A stretch of DNA of 50,397 nt from Apilactobacillus xinyiensis. Lineage in GTDB: Bacteria; Bacillota; Bacilli; Lactobacillales; Lactobacillaceae. Position numbers and translations under genes: made by a program. The stretch is from positions 1 to 50,397 of the forward strand of contig NZ_BPLL01000010.1 of NCBI RefSeq assembly GCF_019656235.1, read 5' to 3'. Below, piece after piece: positions 39,001 to 47,521 of this stretch. The stretch's first letter is position 1. Every line of letters starts with the position of its first letter. A model generated the notes under the pieces. It was not told where the DNA came from. It worked only from the letters and a program-made list of their open reading frames with translations, and did not search any database.

Positions 39001-39530
39001 TATCTGATGAAGTTGCTCGAAAACGTGGTAAAAAAGTATTGCCTAAAGTTAATTCTAATATTGAATTAGGTATAGAAGCATATTTACCTTCAGAATATAT
39101 TCATGATTCACAACAAAAAATTGAAATTTACAAACGTATTCGTCAAATGGAAAATAATGATCAATATATGGAAATTCAATCTGATATTATTGATCGTTTT
39201 GGTGAATATCCCCAAGCAGTTAGTAATTTACTATCAATTGGTAAATTAAAAATGTTTGCTGATACAGCATTAATTGAACAAATAAAACGCCAACAAAATA
39301 CAATTAATATTATTTTTTCAGAATCCGGGACCGAGTCTTTAAATACTAAAACATTATTAAAATGTATTTCTGAAACCAATTTTAGGTCGACAATTAGTGA
39401 CCATGATAATAAAATACAAGTTAAACTTATTATTCAACCTAATAGTGAATTAACAGGTTGGTTAAATGGTTTAATTGAATTAGTAACTTTATTTGAACGG
39501 GAAATTGGTAAAATTAATGATGAAAAATAA
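36006..39530 (+). CDS. mfd: Transcription-repair coupling factor
   Basis: 1174-aa DNA translocase that removes stalled RNA polymerase and recruits UvrA. Domains in order: UvrB-like N-terminal module (about 1-380), RNA polymerase interaction (CarD-like) domain with DLKPGDYVVHVNHGIGQY near 496-513, RecG-like translocase with Walker A GDVGYGKT (648-655), DEEQ, and TATPIPRTL, then a C-terminal UvrA-masking domain. Length is normal. TTG start with AAGGGAG upstream. Its end overlaps the start of the flippase gene by 11 bases. Together with HelD this window holds two factors that clear RNA polymerase. Confidence 0.97.
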   Translation: MQLSQFFTELPDYKKIKSELEPKQRQLVTGLSGSAKTMFLASLMQDTKKPILVVTDTLAHANGLSEDLRNLLPDEQVMEFPVEELLAAEISTSSPQFKLQRVEALTALQSDNPVIIVTSISGTRRYLPTPDNFKSSIIDLKVGNDYEITNLRNELFDLGYVPQKMVSAPGEFSIRGSIVDIYPLNNEYPIRLDFFDTEIDSLRFFDVSNQRSIENIDSFSIIPASDFIFRNSDKQSAAKAMQKDLNNELKSIADDKLKHLLSNNVQPVIDDLKNSIVGSQALLFSKYLFNTPASIFNYLNDNGIAVFDDYSRLLDSNRQLVSDEQNWLEMKIENAEVLPNLKLGFDFLKLFKGLNQTEILLSMFQKGLGRMKLVQISDLKVRPMQKFFGQIPMLKTEIDRWKKQKDTVVIMVKDASRIQKVNKTLEDFEIKAVQTSSDKILEHEVQIIPENLNNGFEIQIAQMAIITESEMFAKVNKRKPRRQTFSNAERIKSYSDLKPGDYVVHVNHGIGQYKGMQTMEVDGKHQDYMTIDYRDNAQLFIPVTQLNLIQKYVSSEDRHPRVNKLGGSEWQKTKRKVQSKIEDIADDLIALYAKRSAEKGFAFPKDDEYQHKFEDEFPYQETPDQLRSAEEIKHDMEQSHPMDRLLVGDVGYGKTEVALRAAFKAVEAGKQVAFLVPTTVLAHQHYETMRNRFESFPVNISVLSRFRSRKQVTETKQGLADGSIDIVVGTHRLLSKDIKFHDLGLLMVDEEQRFGVKHKEKIKQLKDNVDVLTLTATPIPRTLNMSMMGVRDLSVIETPPANRYPIQTYVMEENAGAIREGITRELQRGGQVFYMHNRVNDIEETVNHLQALLPDARISYIHGQMTENQLETILYDFVNGDYDVLVTTTIIETGVDIPNANTLFVENADHMGLSQLYQIRGRIGRSNRLAYAYFMYKPNKVLTEVSENRLEAIRDFTELGSGFKIAMRDLSLRGAGNLLGKQQSGFVDSVGYDLYTQMLSDEVARKRGKKVLPKVNSNIELGIEAYLPSEYIHDSQQKIEIYKRIRQMENNDQYMEIQSDIIDRFGEYPQAVSNLLSIGKLKMFADTALIEQIKRQQNTINIIFSESGTESLNTKTLLKCISETNFRSTISDHDNKIQVKLIIQPNSELTGWLNGLIELVTLFEREIGKINDEK

Positions 39531-41082
39531 TCAAATGAACGTTTTGATGAAGGGAGCAATGTTATTAACCATTGCTTCCTTTATTTCCAAAGTATTAAGT
39601 GCAGCCTATCGTGTGCCTTTCCAAAACATGGTTGGAAACATAGGATTCTACGTTTATCAACAAGTTTATCCTATCTATGGAATTGGTACAGCATTGACTT
39701 TAAGTGGTTTGCCAGTTTTAATATCACGATTGATTGCTAAACAATCTAATTTAGACGATAAATTAGCATTAACTAAGCAAATTTTTAAATTGCTAGCTAC
39801 TTTTGGAATAATAGTATTCATACTTTTAAATTTATTTGCGGTTAATATAGCTATGCTAATGGGTGATATACGTTTACACTCAGGTATTAGTGCCATCAGT
39901 TGGATGTTTTTAATAATGCCATTTTTAGCAACTGGAAGAGGTTATTTTCAAGGTAATATGAATATGTTACCCACTGCATATTCACAAACTATAGAGCAAG
40001 TAATTCGAGTTTCAATAATTTTAGGAGTTGCTTATCTTTATACCAAAGGATTATTTAATCCTTATACTATGAGCAAATATGCAATGCTTTCAGTAGTTAT
40101 AGCAGGGTTATTTGCCATGTTAGTGTTGCTTTACTTTACACGTAAACATGGTTTTACGTTTAATCACAGTAGAAATGTAATTCCCTATAATAAATTAATT
40201 AAAATTATTACTCTTGAAGGAGGTACCATTTGTTTAGCTTCTTCGGTCATGGTGCTTATGCAGTTAATTGATTCATTTACATTGCGAAAAAATTTGGTTA
40301 ACTTTGGTATGTCAAATTTAGCATCGCAAATGTCTAAAGGTATCTATGATCGTGCGCAACCCATGGTACAACTGGGATTAGTAATTGGAATGGCATTTGC
40401 TTCAGCTTTATTACCAACTTTGGTTCTAAATAAAAATAATCGTACAATTTTTAACAAAATTCTATCTAATGTAATGCACATTAGTTTAACTTTAACTGCA
40501 GCAGTAGCAGTTGGAATGCTTAGCTTAATGCCATTGATTAACACAGTTTTATTTGGTAATTCACAGGGAAGTTATGTAATTGGAGTTTATTGTTTAAGCA
40601 TAATTTTTGCTACTCTAATTATCGTTTATAGTAGTGTTTTGCAAAGTCGTGGTAATTTCAAAATAATTTTATTTTCAATTTTAGTGGGAATAATTATTAA
40701 AATTATCCTAACTAAGTTGATGGTAGTTCATCTAGGTATGCTTGGGGGTAGCTTGTCTACTTTAATGGCTTTAATGTTGGCATTTGAGACCAGTTGGTTG
40801 TTGTCTAAAAACTATATAAATATAAAAATATTTAGCTTTAAATATTTTTATAAGCTTCTTTTAAACTTAATTTTGATGTATTCTTTTGAAGTTTTAAGTT
40901 TAAAAATGTTTAGTGCTTATATTGATTTTTCCGACCATCGTCTAATATCACTATTAATATTAATGCTATTAGCAGCTTTAGGAGCAACTTTATATTTAAC
41001 GATTACGGTAAAATTTAGACTATTAACTGTTGATGAATTATCAACGATTCCCTTTTTAGGTAAATATTTAAAAAATGAATGA
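39520..41082 (+). CDS. MOP-superfamily polysaccharide/lipid flippase (YabM/SpoVB-like)
   Basis: 520-aa polytopic membrane protein, about 14 hydrophobic segments, matching the YabM/SpoVB group of the MOP exporter superfamily to which lipid II and polysaccharide flippases belong. LLTIASFISKVLSAAYRVPFQ and GFYVYQQVYPIYG near the start are typical. Of the candidate starts overlapping mfd (TTG 39493, ATG 39517, ATG 39520) I choose 39520 because homologues begin MKN; no strong ribosome-binding site exists, so translation is probably coupled to mfd. Position after mfd is that of B. subtilis yabM. Cargo (lipid II or another lipid-linked glycan) is not settled by sequence. Confidence 0.85.
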   Translation: MKNNQMNVLMKGAMLLTIASFISKVLSAAYRVPFQNMVGNIGFYVYQQVYPIYGIGTALTLSGLPVLISRLIAKQSNLDDKLALTKQIFKLLATFGIIVFILLNLFAVNIAMLMGDIRLHSGISAISWMFLIMPFLATGRGYFQGNMNMLPTAYSQTIEQVIRVSIILGVAYLYTKGLFNPYTMSKYAMLSVVIAGLFAMLVLLYFTRKHGFTFNHSRNVIPYNKLIKIITLEGGTICLASSVMVLMQLIDSFTLRKNLVNFGMSNLASQMSKGIYDRAQPMVQLGLVIGMAFASALLPTLVLNKNNRTIFNKILSNVMHISLTLTAAVAVGMLSLMPLINTVLFGNSQGSYVIGVYCLSIIFATLIIVYSSVLQSRGNFKIILFSILVGIIIKIILTKLMVVHLGMLGGSLSTLMALMLAFETSWLLSKNYINIKIFSFKYFYKLLLNLILMYSFEVLSLKMFSAYIDFSDHRLISLLILMLLAALGATLYLTITVKFRLLTVDELSTIPFLGKYLKNE

Positions 41083-41093
41083 GAGGTTTTAAT

Positions 41094-41366
41094 ATGAGAC
41101 TAGATAAATTTTTAAAAACAGCTAGAATCATTAAAAGACGTACTATTGCTAAAGAAATTGCTGATCAAGGTAGAATATTAGTTAATGATCGTGTAGCAAA
41201 GTCTTCAACTGATGTTCATCCATCAGACAAAATGATTATAAAATTTGGAAATAAGACATTAACCATTCAGGTTCACGAAGTATTAGAAACTACTAAAAAG
41301 GCTGATGCTTCTCGTATGTATAGTGTTTTAGATGAAAGTTATGAGCATGATTATTCACAGATATAG
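41094..41366 (+). CDS. rqcP: S4-domain RNA-binding protein RqcP (YabO)
   Basis: 90-aa protein made largely of one S4 domain (RLDKFLKTARIIKRRTIAKE, then GRILVNDR and KSSTDVHPSD). RqcP/YabO works with RqcH to add poly-alanine tails to stalled nascent chains on the 50S subunit. The ATG at 41094 follows GAGAGGT at 6 bases; the ATG at 41079 overlaps the flippase stop and that site. It keeps the ancestral place before divIC (yabN, yabP and yabQ are absent). Heat-shock protein 15-like is the alternative label. Confidence 0.93.
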   Translation: MRLDKFLKTARIIKRRTIAKEIADQGRILVNDRVAKSSTDVHPSDKMIIKFGNKTLTIQVHEVLETTKKADASRMYSVLDESYEHDYSQI

Positions 41367-41388
41367 TATTTCAATGGAGGAATGAGAC

Positions 41389-41766
41389 ATGAGTTCAAAT
41401 AAAATTAGTCACTTAAACAATGCTTATACTAGAAACAAAAAATTACACAGTGCTGGTTTAATGCGAGCTCGTAAAAAACGTGCGATTATACTAATTTCAT
41501 TTTTTCTATTGACTTTTATGATGTTCATTTTTCAAATTGTACACACACGGATTCAAACACGTAATTTAATTAATCAAGAAAAAAGGCAAAGTCAGCTGTT
41601 ACATGAACAGCAATCAGAGAAAAAGAACTTACGTTTAAAAGTAAAACAGTTGTATAATAATGATTACTTAGAACAATTAATTCGTGAAAGATACTATTAC
41701 ACTAAAAAAGGTGAAACAGTATACAGTTTGCCTGGCGATGTTTCTAAGGACGTTACACAAAATTAA
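41389..41766 (+). CDS. divIC: Septum formation initiator DivIC
   Basis: 125-aa bitopic cell-division protein that forms a complex with DivIB and FtsL. Short basic cytoplasmic tail (1-31), one membrane helix (about 32-51), then an extracytoplasmic coiled coil (about 55-95, rich in Gln, Glu and Lys) and DYLEQLIRERYYYTKKGETVY, the conserved C-terminal motif. GGAGG lies before the ATG. Last gene of the pth-mfd-flippase-rqcP-divIC set; the next gene has its own promoter. Confidence 0.94.
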   Translation: MSSNKISHLNNAYTRNKKLHSAGLMRARKKRAIILISFFLLTFMMFIFQIVHTRIQTRNLINQEKRQSQLLHEQQSEKKNLRLKVKQLYNNDYLEQLIRERYYYTKKGETVYSLPGDVSKDVTQN

Positions 41767-41795
41767 TTATTTATATACAATAATTGTTTATTCAG

Positions 41796-41804
41796 TGATA
41801 TACT
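41796..41804 (+). promoter_or_regulatory. Extended -10 promoter of the S1-domain gene
   Basis: TGaTATACT at 41796-41804, 37 bases before the ATG. Confidence 0.6.
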
Positions 41805-41841
41805 AAAATTACTTATTTTTATAGGAGGATATTCTTTATTT

Positions 41842-42306
41842 ATGGCTATTGAAGTGGGAACAAAAGTTTCCGGTAAGGTTTCTGGAATTACTAATTTTGG
41901 TGCATTTGTTGATTTAGGTGATCATAAGACAGGATTAGTTCACATAAGTGAAATTTCAGATGGGTTTATCAAAGATATTCACGATGTTTTAAAAGTTGGC
42001 GATGAAGTGACTGTTAAAGTTATTTCAGTTGGTGATGATGGAAAAATTGCTCTTTCAATTAGAAAAGCACAGGCTCCTTCTGAAAAGAAAGAATTCAGCA
42101 AGAGTAACAACGAAAATCATCATCGTGGCGGTCATTTTAACAACCATTCTAAAGGAGAATATCGTCATAATAATGGTGGCGAACATAAGAAAAAAGACTT
42201 TGATGATTTAATGAACAACTTTTTAAAAGATAGTGAAAGTAGATTAGCTACTATTAAAAAGAACACCGAAGGTAAACGTGGTGGCCGTGGTGGCCGTCGC
42301 AGTTAA
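41842..42306 (+). CDS. S1 RNA-binding domain protein (YabR-like)
   Basis: 154 aa: an N-terminal S1 domain (about 3-74; GTKVSGKVSGITNFGAFVDL and GLVHISEISDGF are typical) followed by a low-complexity tail with His, Asn and Lys and a final GGRGGRRS, an RGG-like RNA-binding end. Similar to B. subtilis YabR and general stress protein 13, which bind RNA or ribosomes with no settled role. AGGAGG is 13 bases from the ATG, a long spacing. Its own promoter and terminator isolate it between divIC and tilS. Confidence 0.88.
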   Translation: MAIEVGTKVSGKVSGITNFGAFVDLGDHKTGLVHISEISDGFIKDIHDVLKVGDEVTVKVISVGDDGKIALSIRKAQAPSEKKEFSKSNNENHHRGGHFNNHSKGEYRHNNGGEHKKKDFDDLMNNFLKDSESRLATIKKNTEGKRGGRGGRRS

Positions 42307-42312
42307 AACAAA

Positions 42313-42346
42313 AAAATGATTAGGGATTTTCCTTAATCATTTTTAT
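42313..42346 (+). terminator. Terminator after the S1-domain gene
   Basis: AAAATGATTA.GG / CC.TAATCATTTT stem with T-run. It lies 30 nt before tilS, which has no clear promoter of its own. Confidence 0.85.
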
Positions 42347-42375
42347 TTTAACAATTTTTTGAAGAGGGTTTTAAA

Positions 42376-43782
42376 TTGGTAAAACAAAACCGAGTTTTTG
42401 ATAATTTTTTTAACCAAGTGCGAGACAATCATTATTGGTCACAAAATGATCCGGTAGTAGTAGCGGTGTCAACCGGAGTAGATTCAATGGTTTTATTAGA
42501 TTTACTGACTAAGTTGCCACCTACATTAAAGCCGAAAATAATTGTTGCACACATAAATCATAAGCTACGTAAGCAAAGTGAGAAAGAACAAATATTTTTA
42601 CAAAAATACTGCCAACAAAATGGCTTGATTTTTGAATTAAGTATCTGGGCTAAAAACATGCATCCTGCTACAGGCATTGAAGCAGCCGGTCGACAATTTA
42701 GATATGCTTTCTTTAAAAAGGTTATGCATAAGTATAATGCACGAATTTTAATGACGGCACATCATGCGAACGATCAAGCTGAAACTGTTTTGATGAAACT
42801 AATTCGTGGAAATTATATTTCTGGACTATCTGGAATTGAATTAAAACGGTCGTTTGACACAGGGGAACTAATTCGCCCACTACTTAAATTTAAAAAAAAT
42901 GATATTAAGCAGTATGCGATAAAAAATGAAGTTAAATGGTTTGAAGATGTTACTAATAAAGATTTAGATGTTCAAAGGAATCGATTTAGAAATGTTATCT
43001 TACCACTGATGCAAAAAGAAAATTCGCATGCGGTTGAACATATTGGTGAATTTTCCGAAGAATTAAACGATTTGAAAAAAACTAATGAATTTTTATTAAA
43101 GCAAACTTTGAAGTATGTTTGGAATTCAAAAAATGATAGCTTAAATATTAAGTCATTATTTAAATATCCAGACTATATACAAAAGTCATTAATAGTATAT
43201 TTAATCTTTCACAAAAAAAACATTAAAAATGTAAAGCCTAAACTGATAGATGAAATTTTAACGTTATTGAAAAATTCACATAAACCACAAGCTAAATTTC
43301 GATTAACTAAAGATGTTTATCTGACTAAAAACTATAATTTATGTACAATTAATGACGATAATAACGAAACTTTAGTGAATGATGCTAAAACAACATCACT
43401 ATTAATTAATCATTGGTACAAAGCTATTGCGGGATTTTCTTTTGGAGTATTTGATGAACAATTTAATTATAATGCATTGAATGAAATAGATAGAAAGTCA
43501 ACTTTTTATTTAAATGATAAACAATTGCCCTTAATAGTGCGTTTGACCAATAAAAATGATAAAATAACTTTAAAAAATGGTGGACATCAATCCGCTAAAA
43601 GAATTTTTATTAATAAAAAAGTACCTAATTTTTTTCGCGAAAGAGCTCAAACGTTGTTAGATAAAGATGGCAGAGTGCTATCGATAATTGGATATAGTGA
43701 ATCAACTATTTTAAAATCTACCGATAAACGTTATACTCTATTAGTTAAAGGGATAAATTTGAAAGGGGAAGAACATGAATAA
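42376..43782 (+). CDS. tilS: tRNA(Ile)-lysidine synthetase
   Basis: Converts C34 of tRNA-Ile(CAU) to lysidine so that it reads AUA; essential, and AUA codons are used in this window. 468 aa. PP-loop is VSTGVDS (31-37), the family SGGxDS with Thr for Gly, followed by HINHKLR and [14 protein letters not shown] near 130-145. TilS-specific C-terminal domain about 360-468. TTG start with AGAGGGT upstream. It overlaps hpt by 8 bases, as the tilS-hprT-ftsH order of Bacillus predicts. Confidence 0.95.
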   Translation: MVKQNRVFDNFFNQVRDNHYWSQNDPVVVAVSTGVDSMVLLDLLTKLPPTLKPKIIVAHINHKLRKQSEKEQIFLQKYCQQNGLIFELSIWAKNMHPATGIEAAGRQFRYAFFKKVMHKYNARILMTAHHANDQAETVLMKLIRGNYISGLSGIELKRSFDTGELIRPLLKFKKNDIKQYAIKNEVKWFEDVTNKDLDVQRNRFRNVILPLMQKENSHAVEHIGEFSEELNDLKKTNEFLLKQTLKYVWNSKNDSLNIKSLFKYPDYIQKSLIVYLIFHKKNIKNVKPKLIDEILTLLKNSHKPQAKFRLTKDVYLTKNYNLCTINDDNNETLVNDAKTTSLLINHWYKAIAGFSFGVFDEQFNYNALNEIDRKSTFYLNDKQLPLIVRLTNKNDKITLKNGGHQSAKRIFINKKVPNFFRERAQTLLDKDGRVLSIIGYSESTILKSTDKRYTLLVKGINLKGEEHE

Positions 43783-44317
43783 CGATATTCTTAAAACACT
43801 TTATAGCGAAGAGGATATAAAACAAGCTTGTAAAAAACTTGGTAAACAAATTTCTGAAGATTATAAGGGAAAAACACCAATTATAATTGGCGTTTTAAAG
43901 GGTGCTATTTTCTTTATGACAGATATGGTTCGTGAAATGGATATTTATACTAAGTTAGATTTTATTGACGTTTCTAGCTACAATGGTGGTACTAAATCTT
44001 CAGGTTCTGTTAAATTAATTAAAGATATTGATATAGATGTTAATGGTCAAGATATTATCTTTATGGAAGATATTATTGATACAGGCCGTACTTTAAAATA
44101 TTTAAAAGAACTATTAGCTGATAGAGGTGCTAATTCAATTAAGGTATGTACATTAATGGATAAACCAGAAGGTCGAGTAGTTGAAGTGAAAGCCGATTAT
44201 GTAGGTTTTGAAGTACCTAATGAATTTGTTGTTGGATATGGCTTGGACTATGATGGTAAATATCGTAATCTTCCCTATGTTGGTGTGTTAAAACCTAAAA
44301 TTTATTCAGATCAATAA
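43775..44317 (+). CDS. hpt: Hypoxanthine phosphoribosyltransferase
   Basis: Salvages hypoxanthine and guanine to IMP and GMP with PRPP made by prs. 180 aa with the PRPP motif [13 protein letters not shown] (about 95-107) and [20 protein letters not shown] near the C-terminus, both family-typical. AAGGGGAAG precedes the ATG, which lies inside the end of tilS. In several Bacillota Hpt interacts with TilS/FtsH regulation. No terminator follows before the ftsH promoter region. Confidence 0.96.
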   Translation: MNNDILKTLYSEEDIKQACKKLGKQISEDYKGKTPIIIGVLKGAIFFMTDMVREMDIYTKLDFIDVSSYNGGTKSSGSVKLIKDIDIDVNGQDIIFMEDIIDTGRTLKYLKELLADRGANSIKVCTLMDKPEGRVVEVKADYVGFEVPNEFVVGYGLDYDGKYRNLPYVGVLKPKIYSDQ

Positions 44318-44344
44318 AAATCAATTCAAATTCTTTGTTTTTAC

Positions 44345-44363
44345 TATGATATTGTATATCATA
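44345..44363 (+). repeat. Inverted repeat upstream of the ftsH promoter
   Basis: TATGATAT (44345-44352), spacer TGT, ATATCATA (44356-44363): a perfect 8-bp dyad ending 22 bases before the extended -10. It is not a CIRCE or CtsR site. It could be an operator or chance in AT-rich DNA. Confidence 0.5.
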
Positions 44364-44385
44364 ATATAACGTATCGCTTTTATCG

Positions 44386-44394
44386 TGATATAAT
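44386..44394 (+). promoter_or_regulatory. Extended -10 promoter of ftsH
   Basis: TGaTATAAT at 44386-44394; expected start near 44401, leader about 52 nt. Confidence 0.68.
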
Positions 44395-44410
44395 GATGAT
44401 AATAAATTAT

Positions 44411-44438
44411 GTGCTGATTAATAATATCAGCACTTTTT
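44411..44438 (+). terminator. Terminator-like hairpin in the ftsH leader
   Basis: Perfect 8-bp stem GTGCTGAT (44411-44418) / ATCAGCAC (44426-44433), 7-base loop, five T. It falls between the promoter and the AGGAGG of ftsH (44441-44446), so it is either an attenuator or a terminator for the hpt transcript that ftsH must pass. Confidence 0.7.
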
Positions 44439-44452
44439 AGAGGAGGCAGTTA

Positions 44453-46513
44453 ATGAATAATAAGGGAAAAGGAATATTTAAAAATAGTCTTTTCTATATT
44501 GTTTGTTTGCTAATTTTGATGGGAGTATTTTTTGCCATTGGTGGTAGAAATGGTTCTGGTCAAAGTCAAGCAATTCAATCAAGCCAATTCGTTAATGATT
44601 TAAAGAGTAATAAAGTTAAAAGCTTTTCTGTTCAACCTTCGGGTGGCGTTTATCAAGTTTCTGGTCAATACAGAACTGAACAAAATGCTGAATCACAAAA
44701 GAATTATGGCTTTACTTTAGGAAATTCTAGAAGTAATACTAAGGTTTCTTCATTTACAACAACTGTTTTGAAGAATAATAGCACTATCTCTGAAATTACT
44801 AATTATTCTAGAAAAAATGATGTCAAGATGGGTGCAAAAGCTGCTGAAACTAATGGTTTCTGGGTAAATCTTTTAGTTTCAGTACTTCCATTAGTACTTA
44901 TTTTTGTATTTTTCTTCTATATGATGAGTCAAGCTGGTGGCCAAGGTGGTCAAGGTGGAATTATGAAATTCTCCAAGAGCAAGGCTAAACCTACTAGCAG
45001 CAAAGATAACAATGTAAGATTTTCCGATGTTGCGGGTGAAGAAGAAGAAAAACAAGAATTAGTAGAAGTTGTTGAATTTTTGAAAAACCCTAAGAAGTTC
45101 TCTAAATTGGGTGCAAAAATTCCTCATGGTGTATTACTTGAGGGACCTCCTGGTACAGGTAAAACTTTATTAGCTAAAGCTGTTTCTGGTGAGGCAGGGG
45201 TTCCTTTCTATTCTATTTCTGGTTCTGATTTCGTTGAAATGTTTGTCGGTGTTGGTGCTAGTCGAGTTCGAGATTTATTTGAACAAGCTAAGAAATCTGC
45301 TCCAGCAATTATTTTCATTGACGAAATTGATGCCGTTGGTCGTAAACGTGGCGCCGGAATGGGTGGTGGTCACGATGAACGTGAACAAACTTTAAATCAG
45401 TTGTTAGTAGATATGGATGGTTTTAGTGGTAATGAAGGAGTTATTGTTATCGCTGCTACTAACCGTGCTGATGTTTTAGATCCTGCTTTGACTAGACCAG
45501 GTCGTTTTGATCGTAAAGTTTTAGTGGGTCGTCCAGATGTACGTGGTAGAGAAGCTATTTTAAAAGTTCATGCTAAGTCTAAACCATTAGCAGAAAATGT
45601 TGATTTAAAAGAGATTGCTAAACAAACACCTGGATTCGTAGGTGCTGATTTGGCTAACTTGTTAAATGAAGCTGCATTGCTAGCTGCACGTAGAAACAAA
45701 TCTGAAATTGGCCCAGATGAATTAGATGAGGCTGAAGATCGTGTAATTGCTGGTCCCGCTAAGAAGAGTCGTGTAGTTAATGCACAAGAACAAAAAACAG
45801 TTGCTTACCATGAAGCAGGTCATACAATTGTGGGTCTTGTTTTAAATGATGCACGAGTTGTTCATAAGGTTACAATTGTACCTCGTGGACGTGCTGGAGG
45901 TTATGCAATTATGTTACCTCGAGAAGATCAACAATTAATGTCTAAGAAAAACGCAATGGAACAGATTGCTGGTTTAATGGGTGGTAGAACTGCTGAGGAA
46001 ATAATCTTTAATTCAGAATCTTCCGGAGCATCTAATGACTTTGAACAAGCTACTAATTTGGCTAGAGCAATGGTTACGCAATATGGAATGAGCAAGAAAA
46101 TTGGTACTGTACAATTAGAAAGTCCTTCTCAAGATCCATATTCAGGTAGAAAATATTCTGAACGTACTGCTTCTGAAATCGACGAAGAAGTTCGTCGTAT
46201 CATTAATGAAGCTCATGAAAATGCACGTGAAATTATTGAATCTCACCGTGAACAACATGAATTAATTGCTAAGGCTTTGCTTAAGTATGAAACTTTAGAC
46301 GAAAAGCAAATATTGAGTTTGTATCATGATGGTAAAATGCCAGAAGATGATGATAAATCTGAATTTCCAAGTGAACATGCTACAACATTTGAAGAATCTA
46401 AAGAACAATTAGAAGAACGTGAAAATTCAGAGGCTGAAAATACAAATAATAAAGCTCAAGAAAATTCTAGTTCTGATGTTAAAGACGAAAATGATAAATC
46501 CAATAAGGACTAA
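44453..46513 (+). CDS. ftsH: ATP-dependent zinc metalloprotease FtsH
   Basis: 686-aa membrane AAA protease that degrades misfolded membrane proteins and regulators. Two membrane helices (about 10-27 and 138-158) flank an extracytoplasmic domain; AAA module with Walker A GPPGTGKT (231-238), Walker B IIFIDEID and the second region of homology; zinc site HEAGH at 453-457 with downstream Glu. The C-terminal 45 residues are an acidic, disordered tail. AGGAGG is 6 bases before the ATG. Leader contains a terminator-like hairpin. Context tilS-hpt-ftsH-hslO is ancestral. Confidence 0.98.
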   Translation: MNNKGKGIFKNSLFYIVCLLILMGVFFAIGGRNGSGQSQAIQSSQFVNDLKSNKVKSFSVQPSGGVYQVSGQYRTEQNAESQKNYGFTLGNSRSNTKVSSFTTTVLKNNSTISEITNYSRKNDVKMGAKAAETNGFWVNLLVSVLPLVLIFVFFFYMMSQAGGQGGQGGIMKFSKSKAKPTSSKDNNVRFSDVAGEEEEKQELVEVVEFLKNPKKFSKLGAKIPHGVLLEGPPGTGKTLLAKAVSGEAGVPFYSISGSDFVEMFVGVGASRVRDLFEQAKKSAPAIIFIDEIDAVGRKRGAGMGGGHDEREQTLNQLLVDMDGFSGNEGVIVIAATNRADVLDPALTRPGRFDRKVLVGRPDVRGREAILKVHAKSKPLAENVDLKEIAKQTPGFVGADLANLLNEAALLAARRNKSEIGPDELDEAEDRVIAGPAKKSRVVNAQEQKTVAYHEAGHTIVGLVLNDARVVHKVTIVPRGRAGGYAIMLPREDQQLMSKKNAMEQIAGLMGGRTAEEIIFNSESSGASNDFEQATNLARAMVTQYGMSKKIGTVQLESPSQDPYSGRKYSERTASEIDEEVRRIINEAHENAREIIESHREQHELIAKALLKYETLDEKQILSLYHDGKMPEDDDKSEFPSEHATTFEESKEQLEERENSEAENTNNKAQENSSSDVKDENDKSNKD

Positions 46514-46518
46514 TTAAA

Positions 46519-46554
46519 GAAACGTGGGCGAATTCTTTCACTCACGTTTTTTTA
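46519..46554 (+). terminator. Terminator after ftsH
   Basis: AACGTGGG (46521-46528) / CTCACGTT (46541-46548) stem with one G-T pair, then a T-run. Confidence 0.85.
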
Positions 46555-46588
46555 CGATTATAAATACTAATATGAAAGAGGAATAATT

Positions 46589-47485
46589 ATGAGCGATTAT
46601 TTAACTAAAAGTGTAACTAATGACGGTATGTTTAGAGCATATGCTATAACTGCTACTGATACAGTACAAGAAGCTCAAGAAAGACATAAAACATGGCCAA
46701 CTGCTTCAGCGGTTTTAGGAAGAAGTTTAGTTGGGGGAGTTTTATTGGCTTCTTCTGTTTTGAAGGGTAAAGAGACTATGACCATAAAAATTCAAGGTGA
46801 TGGTCCCGCAGGCATGATTGTTGTAGATGCTGATGCTAATGGAAATGTTAAGGGATATATGCATAATCCAAATGTTGATATTCCTTTAAACAAGCACCAT
46901 AAATTAGACGTAGGTGGAGCTGTTGGTAAAAATGGTTTCATGCAAGTTATGAAAAGTTTGGGTGGAAATGAACCTTATACTAGTGAAGTTCAATTAGTTT
47001 CTGGTGAAATTGGTGATGATTTTACTTACTATTTAGCACAATCAGAACAAATCCCATCAGCAGTTGGGGTTTCAGTATATGTTAATGATGATAACAATAT
47101 AGGTGCAGCCGGTGGATATTTGATTCAAGTTATGCCAGGTGCTTCTGATGATGCAATTTCTAAGTTAGAAAAACGTTTGAAGTCTTTGCCAATGATCTCT
47201 GAATTAATTTTATCTAAGCAAAAACCAGAAGATATTTTAAAATTAATCTTTGGTGAGGATAATTTAAAAATATTGGATAACATGCCGGTTCAATTCAAGT
47301 GTGATTGTAGTAAACAAAAATTTGCTGATAAAATTATTGGAATTGGTTCAAAAGAAATCGAGTCAATTATTGAAGAGGATCACGGAGCTAAGGTTGTATG
47401 TAATTTCTGTCAAAATGTTTACGACTATAGTGAAGATGATTTAAAAGCCATGAAGGTTTTGGCTGATGCCAGAAAAAAATACTAA
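46589..47485 (+). CDS. hslO: Redox-regulated chaperone Hsp33
   Basis: 298-aa holdase switched on by oxidative unfolding. The C-terminal redox switch is complete: CDC (Cys238, Cys240) and CNFC (Cys271, Cys274), the zinc-binding CxC/CxxC set. N-terminal part carries GDGPAGMIVVDAD and GYMHNP typical of the family. AGAGGA precedes the ATG. Between ftsH and dusB as in Bacillus, with coaX, cysK and folate genes missing; dusB follows after 36 nt in the same direction, probably cotranscribed. Confidence 0.97.
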   Translation: MSDYLTKSVTNDGMFRAYAITATDTVQEAQERHKTWPTASAVLGRSLVGGVLLASSVLKGKETMTIKIQGDGPAGMIVVDADANGNVKGYMHNPNVDIPLNKHHKLDVGGAVGKNGFMQVMKSLGGNEPYTSEVQLVSGEIGDDFTYYLAQSEQIPSAVGVSVYVNDDNNIGAAGGYLIQVMPGASDDAISKLEKRLKSLPMISELILSKQKPEDILKLIFGEDNLKILDNMPVQFKCDCSKQKFADKIIGIGSKEIESIIEEDHGAKVVCNFCQNVYDYSEDDLKAMKVLADARKKY

Positions 47486-47521
47486 AAAAGATGATGATAA
47501 AGAATAGCGAGGTAAAATACT

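Noticed and set aside
42029-42211. Alternative frame inside the S1-domain gene
   Set aside because: Ile/Val-rich shadow of the S1 protein's low-complexity tail; the S1 frame is clearly the coding one.
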